From: Saccharofermentans sp.
GTDB lineage: Bacteria; Bacillota; Clostridia; Saccharofermentanales; Saccharofermentanaceae
DNA: 42,183 nt
Direction: 5' to 3'
NCBI GenBank assembly: GCA_024403695.1
Contig: JAKSRI010000024.1
Span: 1-42,183 of the forward strand
Shown: piece after piece, positions 15,221 through 23,542 of the stretch
Numbering within the stretch: the stretch's first letter is position 1
Layout of the letters: each line of letters opens with the position of its first letter
Notes under the pieces: model-generated
Database searches by the model: none
The model's input: the letters and a program-made list of their open reading frames with translations, nothing else
Told to the model about the DNA's origin: nothing
Position numbers and translations under genes: made by a program

Positions 15221-16702
15221 TCAATCTCTCTTAAAAATATCTCTCGTATACACCTTATCCTTAACATCATCCAGACATGAATCATATCTGTTGGCGATTA
15301 TCACATTACATTTTTTCTTGAACTTCTTAAGGTCGTTAATGACTTTGGAACCGAAGAAGGTGTCACCATCAGCAAGTGTTGGCTCATAGATGATGATAGT
15401 AGCGCCCTTGGCTTTGATACGCTTCATAACGCCCTGAATCGCTGACTGACGGAAGTTATCTGAGTTGGACTTCATTGTGAGTCTGTAAATGCCTACAACA
15501 GTTTCCTTCTCGTTAACAGGGTTGTATTTGTTATTCTTGTAGGAATAACCACCAGCCAACTGCAGCACCTGATCTGCGATAAAGTCCTTTCTAGTAGCGT
15601 TACTCTGAACGATAGCAGAAATCATGTTCTGAGGCACATCATTGAAGTTAGCGAGGAGCTGCTTGGTATCCTTAGGGAGGCAGTAACCGCCGTAGCCGAA
15701 AGAAGGGTTGTTGTAGTGTGTGCCGATACGTGGGTCGAGGCAGACACCGTTGATGATTTCCTGTGTGTTGAGGCCCTTTGTCTCAGCGTAGGTATCGAGC
15801 TCGTTGAAGTAGGATACTCTGAGTGCGAGGTAAGTGTTGGCGAAGAGCTTTACCGCCTCAGCCTCTGTGAAGCCCATGAAGAGGGTGTCGATGTTTTCCT
15901 TAATGGCACCCTGTGCAAGAAGGCTAGCGAAAATTTCGGCTTTTGCCTTGGAGTCCTCGTCGCATGACACGATGATTCTGCTAGGGTATAGGTTGTCGTA
16001 GAGTGCTTTGCTTTCGCGCAGGAACTCTGGGCTGAAGATGATGTTTTTTGTGTTGTATTTGGCACGAACAGATGCAGTGTAGCCTACAGGGATTGTTGAC
16101 TTGATGATCATGAGTGCATCAGGATTAACCTTAAGAACTGTCTCAATAACATTCTCTACTGCAGAGCAGTCAAAGAAGTTAAGCTTGGAGTCGTAGTTGG
16201 TTGGTGCCGCGATGATTACGAACTCTGCCTGGGCGTATGCTGCCTCTGCATCGAGGGTAGCTGTGAGGTCTAAGTCTTTGTTAGCGAGGTAGTCCTCGAT
16301 GTAGTCGTCCTGGATTGTGGATTGTTTGTTGTTAATCTTGTTTACGCGCTCTGGCACGATGTCTACTGCCGTAACGTGGTTGTGCTGGGCAAGGAGAGTA
16401 GCGATGGAGAGGCCAACATAACCTGTACCTGCTACTGCAATGTTGTATTTCTTTGTTGGTGTAGTGGATGCTGTTGTTGTGTCTGTTGGATCCTCGACGA
16501 AGAACTCTGTGATATCGAAGTTAAGTGCCTCAGCGAGGTTCTGGAGCTGATCGATAGTAGGGATGTAGTCACCTTTCTCGATGCGGACGATCATTGTTCT
16601 GTTGATGCCTGTGAGCTCGCTAAGCTGTGCCTGAGAAATGCTCTTGGACTTACGCTGATTTGTAATTGTTTTGATGAGTTTATCTGTTGATAAGCGCTTC
16701 AT
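15221..16702 (-). CDS. XRE-HTH / UDP-glucose 6-dehydrogenase-type fusion
   Basis: Residues 8-68 form a complete XRE helix-turn-helix ([25 protein letters not shown]). An Asp/Thr-rich linker (about 70-84) joins it to a full nucleotide-sugar dehydrogenase: Rossmann [15 protein letters not shown] (87-101), FSPEFLRES (223-231), K285 in AVKLFANTY, and catalytic C341 in [13 protein letters not shown]. Such enzymes oxidise UDP-glucose or UDP-ManNAc to the uronic acid for capsule or exopolysaccharide. A DNA-binding domain fused to an NAD enzyme suggests a sensor that links sugar-nucleotide or NADH state to gene control. Direct AUACAUUU-type repeats in its own promoter region are candidate targets. 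No sugar-polymer genes are adjacent. Confidence 0.93.
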   Translation of the reverse strand: MKRLSTDKLIKTITNQRKSKSISQAQLSELTGINRTMIVRIEKGDYIPTIDQLQNLAEALNFDITEFFVEDPTDTTTASTTPTKKYNIAVAGTGYVGLSIATLLAQHNHVTAVDIVPERVNKINNKQSTIQDDYIEDYLANKDLDLTATLDAEAAYAQAEFVIIAAPTNYDSKLNFFDCSAVENVIETVLKVNPDALMIIKSTIPVGYTASVRAKYNTKNIIFSPEFLRESKALYDNLYPSRIIVSCDEDSKAKAEIFASLLAQGAIKENIDTLFMGFTEAEAVKLFANTYLALRVSYFNELDTYAETKGLNTQEIINGVCLDPRIGTHYNNPSFGYGGYCLPKDTKQLLANFNDVPQNMISAIVQSNATRKDFIADQVLQLAGGYSYKNNKYNPVNEKETVVGIYRLTMKSNSDNFRQSAIQGVMKRIKAKGATIIIYEPTLADGDTFFGSKVINDLKKFKKKCNVIIANRYDSCLDDVKDKVYTRDIFKRD

Positions 16703-16763
16703 AGGATGTCCTTTCTATATTTGTTATGTTGTGTTGTTTATAAGTTCATAAATGTATAAATGT

Positions 16764-16792
16764 ATTATAAGAATTGTTGCTGTAAATGACAA
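16764..16792 (-). promoter_or_regulatory. Promoter of the HTH-dehydrogenase gene
   Basis: Read on the minus strand: TTGTCA (16787-16792), a 17-nt spacer and TATAAT (16764-16769). Just downstream, ATACATTT is directly repeated (about 16748-16766) before an AGAAAGGA ribosome binding site. The repeat overlaps the -10 and start region and could be an operator. Confidence 0.75.
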
Positions 16793-16809
16793 GGTGAAAA
16801 TGTTGTATT

Positions 16810-19125
16810 TTATATATTACGAATAGTATATGCAGCCGATGCAAAGTCTTCTAGAATGCTTGATATAAGTTCAGGAAGCTTTTCCATTAGCTCAGAAATT
16901 ACAGCATTTGAATCAGTAAGTTCTTCAAATAGTTTGTCATCTGAAAGCGATTTCTGAATACACTTATACAAACCTATGGTTGACAAGTAGACAGTTAGGA
17001 AAAATTCAGTCTGAATTCTCTCTATTGATTGAGATTGATCAGAACTAGCTATTATCTCTTTTAAAGAGTCAGAATCAAGATTTATAAAAATTTTTTCAAT
17101 CGAATAATTACTGCTTGATATGACTCTAACAACATCACTTCCAGACATGCCACTGCTTTTCCAGTTGTTTATATCATCAGAATTCTCATATATACGGATT
17201 GCTTCGGGATAATATTCTTTTTTCTTTTCTTTTTTAATGGTATCTTCGCTCCTTTCTATAAGTTCTGGTGTGTTAACAATGAGCTTATAATCAAAGCTAT
17301 AGTTCTTCTTGGAAGTTTTACAAGTTACAGAGAGATTTATTATATCGCCATCTGTAATTAGATTCTGTGCGAACCTGAGTGCAATATCAATACAGCCATT
17401 AATTGGACTAGAGATGGCAATATCATACTGATTTTTATTGATAACTTTTGCTCCAGGAAGCAACTGATTAATAGTGATAGCAAATTCCAGTCTGCCAGGG
17501 TCATTATCGCGGGAGAGAAAATCATTGGTACAGTCGCTATCTATAGTAAAAGTTATTATCTTATTAGGTACAATAGTTTTTGTTGGGGCTTTAGATCCAT
17601 GATGGAATCCCATTGGGTAGAAATATGAAGGGTATTCAAACAATTCTTTATTGTTTGTTGATGAATTTTCATTTGGCTTAGGGGTTCTTGGACGATAAGG
17701 CTTTATCAATCCCTTTGGTGAGAAGAATAGTTCCTTGCTGGTGGGAGACATCTTCGATAGTAGACTAGATATTAATTTATGATCATCAGATGTGCTATTT
17801 ACGCTAATATTGAATCTATATTCTTCATTTATATTTAATAGATCGGTGTCTGTCTTCAAAACTTCAGTGAGCATGTTAATGATTTTATCTTTGAAGGGAC
17901 CTTCACGACACCTGTCTCTGGAGGGCATAAATAGCTGATCTCTGTATCTGGGCGCTAGATTCGAACAATCTACATATATGACGAGATTCTTGCGTAAATG
18001 ATGAAACTCCAGATTTTGGCTTATAAAGGTTGAAGGAATATCGAATTGGGAGACCCCATTAATTAAGAATGATAAGGCGCGACCTGCTCCGATTAAACTT
18101 GCATGGGATACGTCTTTTTTGGTAATGAAAACTTTTATTGGGAGAATGGCATCGGACTCCACATGCAATGAGTATTCCTTAGAAAAACGCAGATTTTTAT
18201 TGTCATTCAAGCGGGTGTAATTACCTCTAACGAGTTTAGTTCTCGTATCATAACGGAGATCTTTAATTTCAAAAGGGAAAATAGGATCAGGCATTTCTAT
18301 ATTGAGTCTTTCCCAAAGGTTGATGGAAATTAGGCTCTTCAACAACTCGAATTCGAAAAGCTTTAGTATTGTGCCATCTGTAAACCATATACCATCATTG
18401 AGTTCAAGAGTTTCATCGTCATTTAATGTGAAACAGGGGATTTCATGACTATCAGACCATACAGCGTACTCAAACCAGCCCTGTTTATATACCAACTCAT
18501 CTTCGGAGGTGAGGTCATGCTTGCGCGTCAAAATAATTCCAACTTTATTTGATTTATAATGCTTACTGATAATAGCACGATAACCCTTATTGCAAAATGG
18601 TAGGACGGCATTTGAGCCACATCCGAACGCACCGTTTAACAGATTCGATGACTTGTTTGATGAACCGAGTTTTAGGAAAGTTGACCTGAAGTTATCAGGG
18701 TGAACTCCTATACCGCGATCCCATATATAGAGATTGGGATAGTTGTTGCTCGAGCCGCTGGCAAGGACTGATATATCCGCTATACTCCTATTAGCCTTTT
18801 CATAGGGCAATTCTGAAAGAGAGGAATAGCCTAGAATCGCTTTTCTAGCTGCATAGTAGTCCACATCAATTTGATCAAGATTAATTTTGTTTTCATCACA
18901 GTAACGCTGAAGCGTTGCATCAGCTGCATTGTTGATCACTTCCACTAGGCCTTTAAGACTAGTAGAACTTTGATTGAGGATGATTGAAGCATTAGAGAAG
19001 TCATCTATAGGTAGGAAGGTAAGATTGTCAATCAGATCATTACTACTCAATAACTTCATTAGATCTTCTACAGAGTCAGCCATGCCGATACAGCGTGCAA
19101 GTAGAATATTTCGGTCATTTCCCAT
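16810..19125 (-). CDS. GHKL-type (Hsp90/MORC-like) ATPase, 771 aa
   Basis: The Bergerat ATP-binding fold is clear: helix motif LVEVINNAADA (E62, N66, D69), DRGIG (136-140) and the glycine lid LNGAFGCGSNAV (163-174). An Arg-rich mid-region and a long C-terminal part (about 450-771) match no domain I know. There is no histidine-kinase phospho-acceptor or MutL endonuclease motif, so this is not an ordinary sensor kinase or MutL. Standalone GHKL ATPases of this size recur in predicted defence and modification loci. The start has a strong AAAAAGGAG. It lies 85 nt downstream of a membrane-protein gene on the same strand, and the two share one promoter. I infer an ATP-driven complex with that membrane partner. 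Function unproven. Confidence 0.75.
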   Translation of the reverse strand: MGNDRNILLARCIGMADSVEDLMKLLSSNDLIDNLTFLPIDDFSNASIILNQSSTSLKGLVEVINNAADATLQRYCDENKINLDQIDVDYYAARKAILGYSSLSELPYEKANRSIADISVLASGSSNNYPNLYIWDRGIGVHPDNFRSTFLKLGSSNKSSNLLNGAFGCGSNAVLPFCNKGYRAIISKHYKSNKVGIILTRKHDLTSEDELVYKQGWFEYAVWSDSHEIPCFTLNDDETLELNDGIWFTDGTILKLFEFELLKSLISINLWERLNIEMPDPIFPFEIKDLRYDTRTKLVRGNYTRLNDNKNLRFSKEYSLHVESDAILPIKVFITKKDVSHASLIGAGRALSFLINGVSQFDIPSTFISQNLEFHHLRKNLVIYVDCSNLAPRYRDQLFMPSRDRCREGPFKDKIINMLTEVLKTDTDLLNINEEYRFNISVNSTSDDHKLISSLLSKMSPTSKELFFSPKGLIKPYRPRTPKPNENSSTNNKELFEYPSYFYPMGFHHGSKAPTKTIVPNKIITFTIDSDCTNDFLSRDNDPGRLEFAITINQLLPGAKVINKNQYDIAISSPINGCIDIALRFAQNLITDGDIINLSVTCKTSKKNYSFDYKLIVNTPELIERSEDTIKKEKKKEYYPEAIRIYENSDDINNWKSSGMSGSDVVRVISSSNYSIEKIFINLDSDSLKEIIASSDQSQSIERIQTEFFLTVYLSTIGLYKCIQKSLSDDKLFEELTDSNAVISELMEKLPELISSILEDFASAAYTIRNI

Positions 19126-19210
19126 ATTTAATATCTCCTTTTTGGGTATAGTTTACTAAGCCCTTGTACACAGAGCCTTGATGATAGGAATTGATGATGG
19201 ATTTTGGTCT

Positions 19211-20164
19211 TTAGTAGGTTATTACACGACCTCTTTTAACCAGAACCCTCAGTTGTTTTGAGGTATCTCTAAGTCTTAGACTAAAACGCTCTTTCGACAC
19301 AATAGGGATTGCGACTGAGGAAGATAAGCTACCCAAAAACATAATGAGCAAACCGGCTAGTGTTGATAATGGCATTAATATTGCACTTACAATCATTGAC
19401 CATGTGAATGCTGTGATGATGGTGCTTAGCCTGTCTTCTGTAATGGTATCGCTCTTTTTGCCCAATTTAAGTGATTCTTTTAAGTGATTTGGGGTAAGTT
19501 TGAGCTGAAAAATAAACACAGAAACAGCAATTGATGCCAACAATAGTAATCCCCCGACATACAAAATAGGATTACCTTGAAAAAGCGCAATTAATGACAA
19601 GCAACTCATAACGATTAATACCTGAATTAAGTTGTAGTCTATGAGTTTTGTATTATTTGCTAGGGCTTTTTTGAAATTTTTACCCTGAAATTTCATAAAT
19701 ATATTTGGGATTATGAAGGGAAGAGTAACGAGTATACTCGAAATCGAAATAGCACCAACACCTAATGCTGAGCGATTACGTAGTACGCTGTTGAATTGAT
19801 CCCTTGGTGAATCGCACCCAGGTTCAAGATTAAACGTTTTTTGAATTTCATGTGATATATCAGTCTCGGGGATAATATCATTGTCGATTTTACGATTTAT
19901 TTCAATTAGTGGATTTAAATAGGCTCCCACATATAGAGAAGGGTAATCAGTGTTCAATCTGCTTGGTGCCTTTAGTGATTTAATGAGTCTTTTGGCCTCC
20001 ATTGTGACGTCTAATGGGCAGTTCCCATTGCTGAGAATACACTCTTCCATTAATTTATTCAGACTTTCGAATTCGATGCATTTATTAATATGCTCATAAA
20101 TAGTTTTTTCGAAACTTTCCTGATATATTTGATCTATCTTTGGAATATATATTGACCAATTCAT
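19211..20164 (-). CDS. Membrane protein paired with the GHKL ATPase (317 aa)
   Basis: The first 130 residues are soluble and charged. Four or five hydrophobic segments follow (about 133-157, 176-197, 200-222, 248-290, the last long enough for two), then a basic tail (SLRLRDTSKQLRVLVKRGR). No signal peptide and no family that I recognise. TAGGAGAAC precedes the ATG. It is the first gene of a two-gene minus-strand operon with the GHKL ATPase. A soluble domain plus membrane helices next to an ATPase sensor is the layout of many abortive-infection effectors, but that is only an analogy. The gene is AT-rich like its partner. Confidence 0.7.
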   Translation of the reverse strand: MNWSIYIPKIDQIYQESFEKTIYEHINKCIEFESLNKLMEECILSNGNCPLDVTMEAKRLIKSLKAPSRLNTDYPSLYVGAYLNPLIEINRKIDNDIIPETDISHEIQKTFNLEPGCDSPRDQFNSVLRNRSALGVGAISISSILVTLPFIIPNIFMKFQGKNFKKALANNTKLIDYNLIQVLIVMSCLSLIALFQGNPILYVGGLLLLASIAVSVFIFQLKLTPNHLKESLKLGKKSDTITEDRLSTIITAFTWSMIVSAILMPLSTLAGLLIMFLGSLSSSVAIPIVSKERFSLRLRDTSKQLRVLVKRGRVITY

Positions 20165-20197
20165 TTATGTTCTCCTAGTGGTTTGTGATGTAAAATA

Positions 20198-20226
20198 AGC
20201 ATAATTAATTCAAGAGTTTCTATCAA
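20198..20226 (-). promoter_or_regulatory. Promoter of the membrane-protein/GHKL operon
   Basis: Read on the minus strand: TTGATA (20221-20226), 17 nt and TATGCT (20198-20203), about 34 nt before the start codon. Confidence 0.65.
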
Positions 20227-20338
20227 ATACTTTTTACTGATATAGATATATGATATAATAATTTTTTGTGCATAACATTAAGAATAGCCTAATAATTCCA
20301 GCAATACAATTATTATTACGATTCTTCATATGCTACTG

Positions 20339-20367
20339 TTGAGTAAAATTCGTTCACACACTATAAT
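20339..20367 (+). promoter_or_regulatory. Promoter of the 20402 lipoprotein gene
   Basis: TTGAGT (20339-20344), 17 nt and a perfect TATAAT (20362-20367). The leader GGGGATAGATATATG closely resembles the one at the second DUF4214 gene (GGGGATAGATATG), so the two may share translation signals. Confidence 0.75.
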
Positions 20368-20401
20368 TGAGTAAATCTTATATATTTATGGGGATAGATA
20401 T

Positions 20402-21232
20402 ATGTTCAATTTACGTTTTAAGAAGCTGGTTGCCGCCTTGCTCGCGGTGACTGTAATTTCGTTTCCTTTCGTGACCACTGGTTGCTCACGCACACAGGAA
20501 GATGACGCAGTTAGTTCCACAGAGACTGAAGCAGAAACTACTGCAGTGGAGACTTCTGCTTTGGTAGAAGAGACAGAAGCCGTGGTAGAGACGGATGCGC
20601 CGGTAGAGACCGAAGCCACTATCTACGATTACCAGGAAATTTCCAGAGAGCCGCTGGAGTTGCCTGATGGCAAGTATATCGGAACTATATATTCCGTGTC
20701 TGAAGATGGTAAATCCATGCTCGTAGGGTTGGAGGAGCCGATCACGATGAGTGTTGAAGAGGCTCGCACATATGAGGTTGGTGACGAGATTGTTTTGCCT
20801 CTTCGTGATGGTGAGATGACTTGCACTGTAGAGCGTGTGGATGAGTACGATTATCCGCAGCTCTCCTTGGACGCGTATGTGTTCTATTTCGCTTACAATC
20901 CTGATTATGACTGCATGGTCTTGTATGACGGTAACTGGATTGTGGGATCCGACGTGTCTTATGAGGGCGTGTTGACGACTGACGGTGACTACATGCTTTA
21001 TGATTACTTGAGTCACGCGTATTCAGATGGTAGTGAAGACCTCAACTTCGACGGCTTCATGGTGTCAGACTTTAAGGGCATGCAGAAGTGGGATGTCGCG
21101 GAGGCTGATAGTACGTTGGTTGATGGCTGGTATTATAGGGTTAGTAATTACGCGTTGTTTGGATATTTTAATTGCTTGGATGTCCAGGATGGCGCCGTGA
21201 CTAAGATGGTGACTAGAGGGTTTGGTAGCTGA
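20402..21232 (+). CDS. Putative lipoprotein with Glu/Thr-rich linker
   Basis: A 276-residue lipoprotein: basic N-terminus, hydrophobic LVAALLAVTVISFPF, and lipobox TTGC with Cys28 as the lipidation site. Residues 31-75 are a Ser/Thr/Glu/Val repeat (ETEAETTAVETSALVEETE), likely an extended cell-wall spacer. The C-terminal 200 residues are acidic with many Tyr/Asp and contain no domain I recognise. The gene is more GC-rich than the minus-strand operon beside it and resembles the other lipoproteins at 31-37 kb in layout. It has its own promoter and is probably monocistronic. Confidence 0.8.
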   Translation: MFNLRFKKLVAALLAVTVISFPFVTTGCSRTQEDDAVSSTETEAETTAVETSALVEETEAVVETDAPVETEATIYDYQEISREPLELPDGKYIGTIYSVSEDGKSMLVGLEEPITMSVEEARTYEVGDEIVLPLRDGEMTCTVERVDEYDYPQLSLDAYVFYFAYNPDYDCMVLYDGNWIVGSDVSYEGVLTTDGDYMLYDYLSHAYSDGSEDLNFDGFMVSDFKGMQKWDVAEADSTLVDGWYYRVSNYALFGYFNCLDVQDGAVTKMVTRGFGS

Positions 21233-21239
21233 TAGGTCA

Positions 21240-21275
21240 TCGACTTGGTAGTCAAAATGAGTTATAATATGACTA
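21240..21275 (+). promoter_or_regulatory. Promoter/operator of the Phd-ParE pair
   Basis: TCGACT (21240-21245), 17 nt and TATAAT (21263-21268). The -10 is enclosed by the inverted repeat TAGTCA (21249-21254) / TGACTA (21270-21275). Phd-type antitoxins bind such dyads to repress their own operon. Confidence 0.7.
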
Positions 21276-21292
21276 CTATAGGAGGATTTATC

Positions 21293-21589
21293 ATGACTCG
21301 CACTATATCAATCAGACCATCCAAAGATTTAAGAAGTAATTATTCTCAAATTTCAAATCTGGCGAAGCAGAATCCGGTTGCTATCACTGTGAATGGCAAG
21401 GAAGACACAGTCGTTTTGTCACATGATGATTATGTTGAGCAGCAGAATTATATCTCTGAACTAGAAGCAAAACTTGCTGTGTATTCACATCTGGCTCAGG
21501 CTGCAGATGATGTTAAACTCGGCAGAGTATACAATGCAGACGAAGCATTTGACGGTATTCTTGCTGAATTGGATGTGCTGGAGTTATGA
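21293..21589 (+). CDS. Phd/YefM-type antitoxin
   Basis: A 98-residue protein with the Phd fold: MTRTISIRPSKDLRSNYSQISNLAKQNPVAITVNGKEDTVVLSHDDYVE. It ends in an acidic tail (ADEAFDGILAELDVLEL) of the kind that wraps the toxin. GGAGG precedes ATG 21293. The stop overlaps the toxin start by 4 nt (ATGA), the usual coupling. It is expected to neutralise the ParE-like protein and repress the operon through the dyad just upstream. Confidence 0.9.
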   Translation: MTRTISIRPSKDLRSNYSQISNLAKQNPVAITVNGKEDTVVLSHDDYVEQQNYISELEAKLAVYSHLAQAADDVKLGRVYNADEAFDGILAELDVLEL

Positions 21590-21909
21590 ACTATTCTGTA
21601 AAGCTTACAGCTACTGCGATTCAGGACTTGAGGGAAATTGCTTTGTGGATTGCCGGGCAGGCAAAGGATACAAATATTGCCAAAAGGTTTGTGAATGAAC
21701 TTAGAGAAGAATGTAATAAATTAAATTCATTTCCAGATAGAGGCGCACTTCCTAAGGATCGTATTCTATTGAGTATGGGATATCGCTTTATTGTCTTCAA
21801 AGATTATTTGATTTTTTATTTGACAGATGATGAGAAGATGGTGGTCAATGTGATGGCAATCTTTAATGCGAAGCGAGATTATATGAGAGTCATGAGGAAG
21901 TTTATTTAA
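21586..21909 (+). CDS. ParE/RelE-superfamily toxin
   Basis: A 107-residue toxin of the ParE/RelE fold: MNYSVKLTATAIQDLREIALWIAG at the start, then FPDRGALPKDR, YRFIVFKDYLIFYL and the terminal strand VVNVMAIFNAKRDY. ParE members poison gyrase and RelE members cut mRNA on the ribosome. The sequence alone does not decide which applies, although LREIALWIA and FP.RG favour ParE. Start codon overlaps the antitoxin stop. A strong terminator follows. Confidence 0.9.
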   Translation: MNYSVKLTATAIQDLREIALWIAGQAKDTNIAKRFVNELREECNKLNSFPDRGALPKDRILLSMGYRFIVFKDYLIFYLTDDEKMVVNVMAIFNAKRDYMRVMRKFI

Positions 21910-21916
21910 GATATTT

Positions 21917-21985
21917 ATTAAGGTTCAGGATTTGGTTCCTGGACCTTTTTGTTTGTATCCGTGATTTGCAACTTTGTTTTATCAC
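21917..21985 (+). repeat. Terminator-linked 68-bp repeat, copy A
   Basis: This unit consists of a hairpin terminator followed by TTTGTTTGTATCCGTGATTT and GCAACTTTGTTTTATCAC. It recurs with few changes at 23403-23470 after the DUF3990/XRE pair. Its last 18 nt appear again at 25937-25954 after the ferredoxin gene. Confidence 0.85.
21921..21950 (+). terminator. Terminator of the Phd-ParE operon
   Basis: AGGTTCAGGA (21921-21930) pairs with TCCTGGACCT (21937-21946, one wobble), followed by TTTTG. Confidence 0.85.
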
Positions 21986-21992
21986 CAAGAAC

Positions 21993-22028
21993 TATCATCT
22001 TGATGATATATCATTAGGATGATACAAT
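21993..22028 (+). promoter_or_regulatory. Promoter with 32-bp dyad operator for the DUF3990/XRE pair
   Basis: TTGATG (22000-22005), 17 nt and TACAAT (22023-22028). Centred at 22008.5 is a 12-bp perfect palindrome ATGATATATCAT (22003-22014). It is nested in outer arms TATCATC (21993-21999) and GATGATA (22018-22024) with the same centre; 14 of 16 position pairs match. Binding here would cover -35 and spacer. The XRE gene of this operon is the obvious candidate binder. Confidence 0.85.
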
Positions 22029-22058
22029 GAACTTATTCAAAAATAGGAGAAAAAGATT

Positions 22059-22739
22059 ATGCATTTATATCATGGTTCACAGCGTATAGTTGAACAGCCT
22101 GTATATGGATTTGGCAAGCCTGAGAATGACTATGGATTAGGTTTTTATTGTACTGAGTCAAAGGAACTTGCTAAGGAATGGGCGTGTCCAATTAACAATG
22201 ACGGTTATGCTAATGAATATGAGCTTGACCTTGATGGATTTAAAGTTCTTAATCTTAACACTGATAAATATCATATATTGAATTGGCTTGCACTTCTCTT
22301 GAAGAATAGAAAGTTTGATTTATCCCAAAATAAAACACTCGGTATTAGAGGACGTCAGTATAATATTGAGAATTTTCTTCCTAATATTTCTGGATATGAT
22401 GTCATCATAGGTTATAGAGCTGATGATAGGTATTTTGCTTTTGCCAAGGATTTTATTCAAGGGGGATTATCCTTAAATCAGCTGGCAAATAGTATGCGTC
22501 TTGGAGAGCTTGGTGAGCAGGTTGTTCTTATTAGTCCTAAAGCTTTTGAACAGATAAAATTTATCGGGTATGAGATATCTGATAGTAGCATTTATTATAT
22601 GAAGAAAATTGAGCGCGAAAATAGGGCAAATGATGCATTTAATAGAATGCACGAATCTGAAAGTTTCAATGAAAATGACTTGTATATAATCGACATTCTA
22701 AGAGAAGAGGTGAAGACGGATGATCCACGTTTACGATGA
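22059..22739 (+). CDS. DUF3990-family protein (probable ADP-ribosyltransferase-like toxin)
   Basis: A 226-residue protein starting MHLYHGSQRIVEQPVYGFGKPENDYGLGFYCT, the mark of DUF3990, a family placed near ADP-ribosyltransferases. The H-G/S, Y...GxGFY(C)T and later E (LGELGEQVVLISPKAF) layout fits that fold. In clostridia DUF3990 genes usually sit next to small HTH genes, and a toxin role is inferred from this. AGGAGAAAAAG precedes the ATG. The next gene starts 20 nt before this one ends, so translation is coupled. It is controlled by a strong dyad operator. Confidence 0.85.
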   Translation: MHLYHGSQRIVEQPVYGFGKPENDYGLGFYCTESKELAKEWACPINNDGYANEYELDLDGFKVLNLNTDKYHILNWLALLLKNRKFDLSQNKTLGIRGRQYNIENFLPNISGYDVIIGYRADDRYFAFAKDFIQGGLSLNQLANSMRLGELGEQVVLISPKAFEQIKFIGYEISDSSIYYMKKIERENRANDAFNRMHESESFNENDLYIIDILREEVKTDDPRLR

Positions 22740-23343
22740 GTCGATATTAGAATATGCCATGGATAATCTTGGTGTGGCATTGGATTATGTAACGAATATT
22801 TTGCATCAGGATGGTCAGGAGTTTCTTAATCTGTTTCTTACATCTGGTGTCGCAAAGGAATTTGAAAATTGTAATCCTAGATATGTTACAGGTATGTCTG
22901 GCAGAGATATGGCTGATGATGTTTACCGAATTGCAGGCAAGAGTGTTCCTAGCATTGAAGGCGAGGTGAATGGAGAATACTCACCAGAATATTGGTGTGG
23001 TTGGATACTCGCATACTATCAGGGTATGAGCCACTTGGAGTTTAAGAAAATTCTTCCAATATTAACTTATGAGAAGTTAATGTCATCCTACATTCTTCAC
23101 GAAGCAGACAAAACAAAAGCTTATGAAGTATTTGACAAGGCTGTTAAAGCAGAGACATTTCTCGCCAGGATGCGTAAGAAACGTAATATGACCCAGGCAG
23201 AACTAGCTACAAAGTCCGGTGTATCACTTCGTTCGATTCAGTTATATGAGCAAAGAAAGAATGATATAAATAAAGCGCAGTACAATAATTTAAGTGATAT
23301 TGCAAAAGTGCTTTGGTGCGATATAGAGGATATTGTCGAGTGA
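22720..23343 (+). CDS. XRE antitoxin/regulator partner of DUF3990
   Basis: A 207-residue protein. Residues 1-125 form a domain with VYDESILEYAMDNLGVALDYV and CGWILAYYQGMSHLEFKKILPIL, common in partners of DUF3990 but not named by me with certainty. Residues about 145-205 are an XRE helix-turn-helix (ARMRKKRNMTQAELATKSGVSLRSIQLYEQRKNDI). The usual model is that the N-terminal part binds the toxin and the HTH binds the 32-bp dyad upstream. The gene overlaps the toxin gene by 20 nt, with GAGGTG before its ATG. Confidence 0.85.
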   Translation: MIHVYDESILEYAMDNLGVALDYVTNILHQDGQEFLNLFLTSGVAKEFENCNPRYVTGMSGRDMADDVYRIAGKSVPSIEGEVNGEYSPEYWCGWILAYYQGMSHLEFKKILPILTYEKLMSSYILHEADKTKAYEVFDKAVKAETFLARMRKKRNMTQAELATKSGVSLRSIQLYEQRKNDINKAQYNNLSDIAKVLWCDIEDIVE

Positions 23344-23402
23344 TAATCGAATTGCTCATCACACTTAAACGGTGAAGAATTAATATATAAAGTAAGATGA
23401 CG

Positions 23403-23470
23403 ATTAAGGTTCAGGATTTGGGTCCTGGACCTTTTTTGTTTGTATTCGTGATTTGCAACTTTGTTTTGTT
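23403..23470 (+). repeat. Terminator-linked 68-bp repeat, copy B
   Basis: Nearly the same as 21917-21985: same terminator stem, then TTTTTTGTTTGTATTCGTGA and TTTGCAACTTTGTTTTGTTA. It lies just upstream of the HigA-like gene's promoter. Confidence 0.85.
23407..23438 (+). terminator. Terminator of the DUF3990/XRE operon
   Basis: AGGTTCAGGA (23407-23416) pairs with TCCTGGACCT (23423-23432), followed by six T. Confidence 0.85.
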
Positions 23471-23473
23471 ATA

Positions 23474-23522
23474 TTGAAAACATAATACACACGTGGTAAA
23501 ATTTTATTACCAAAAAGGTAAC
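23474..23522 (+). promoter_or_regulatory. Promoter and GGTAA operator of the HigA-like gene
   Basis: TTGAAA (23474-23479), 17 nt and TAAAAT (23497-23502). The dyad GGTAA (23495-23499) / TTACC (23507-23511) covers the -10, and a third GGTAA half-site lies at 23517. This suits autorepression by the XRE protein encoded next. Confidence 0.75.
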
Positions 23523-23542
23523 GAAAAGGTGAGGGATGCGTA

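Noticed and set aside
15716..16690. Plus-strand frames opposite the dehydrogenase
   Set aside because: Cys/Val-rich shadow frames of the minus-strand gene without ribosome binding sites.
16810..19125. Two-component sensor kinase or MutL
   Set aside because: The ATP-binding motifs are GHKL, but there is no HisKA helix, no receiver gene and no MutL C-terminal motifs.
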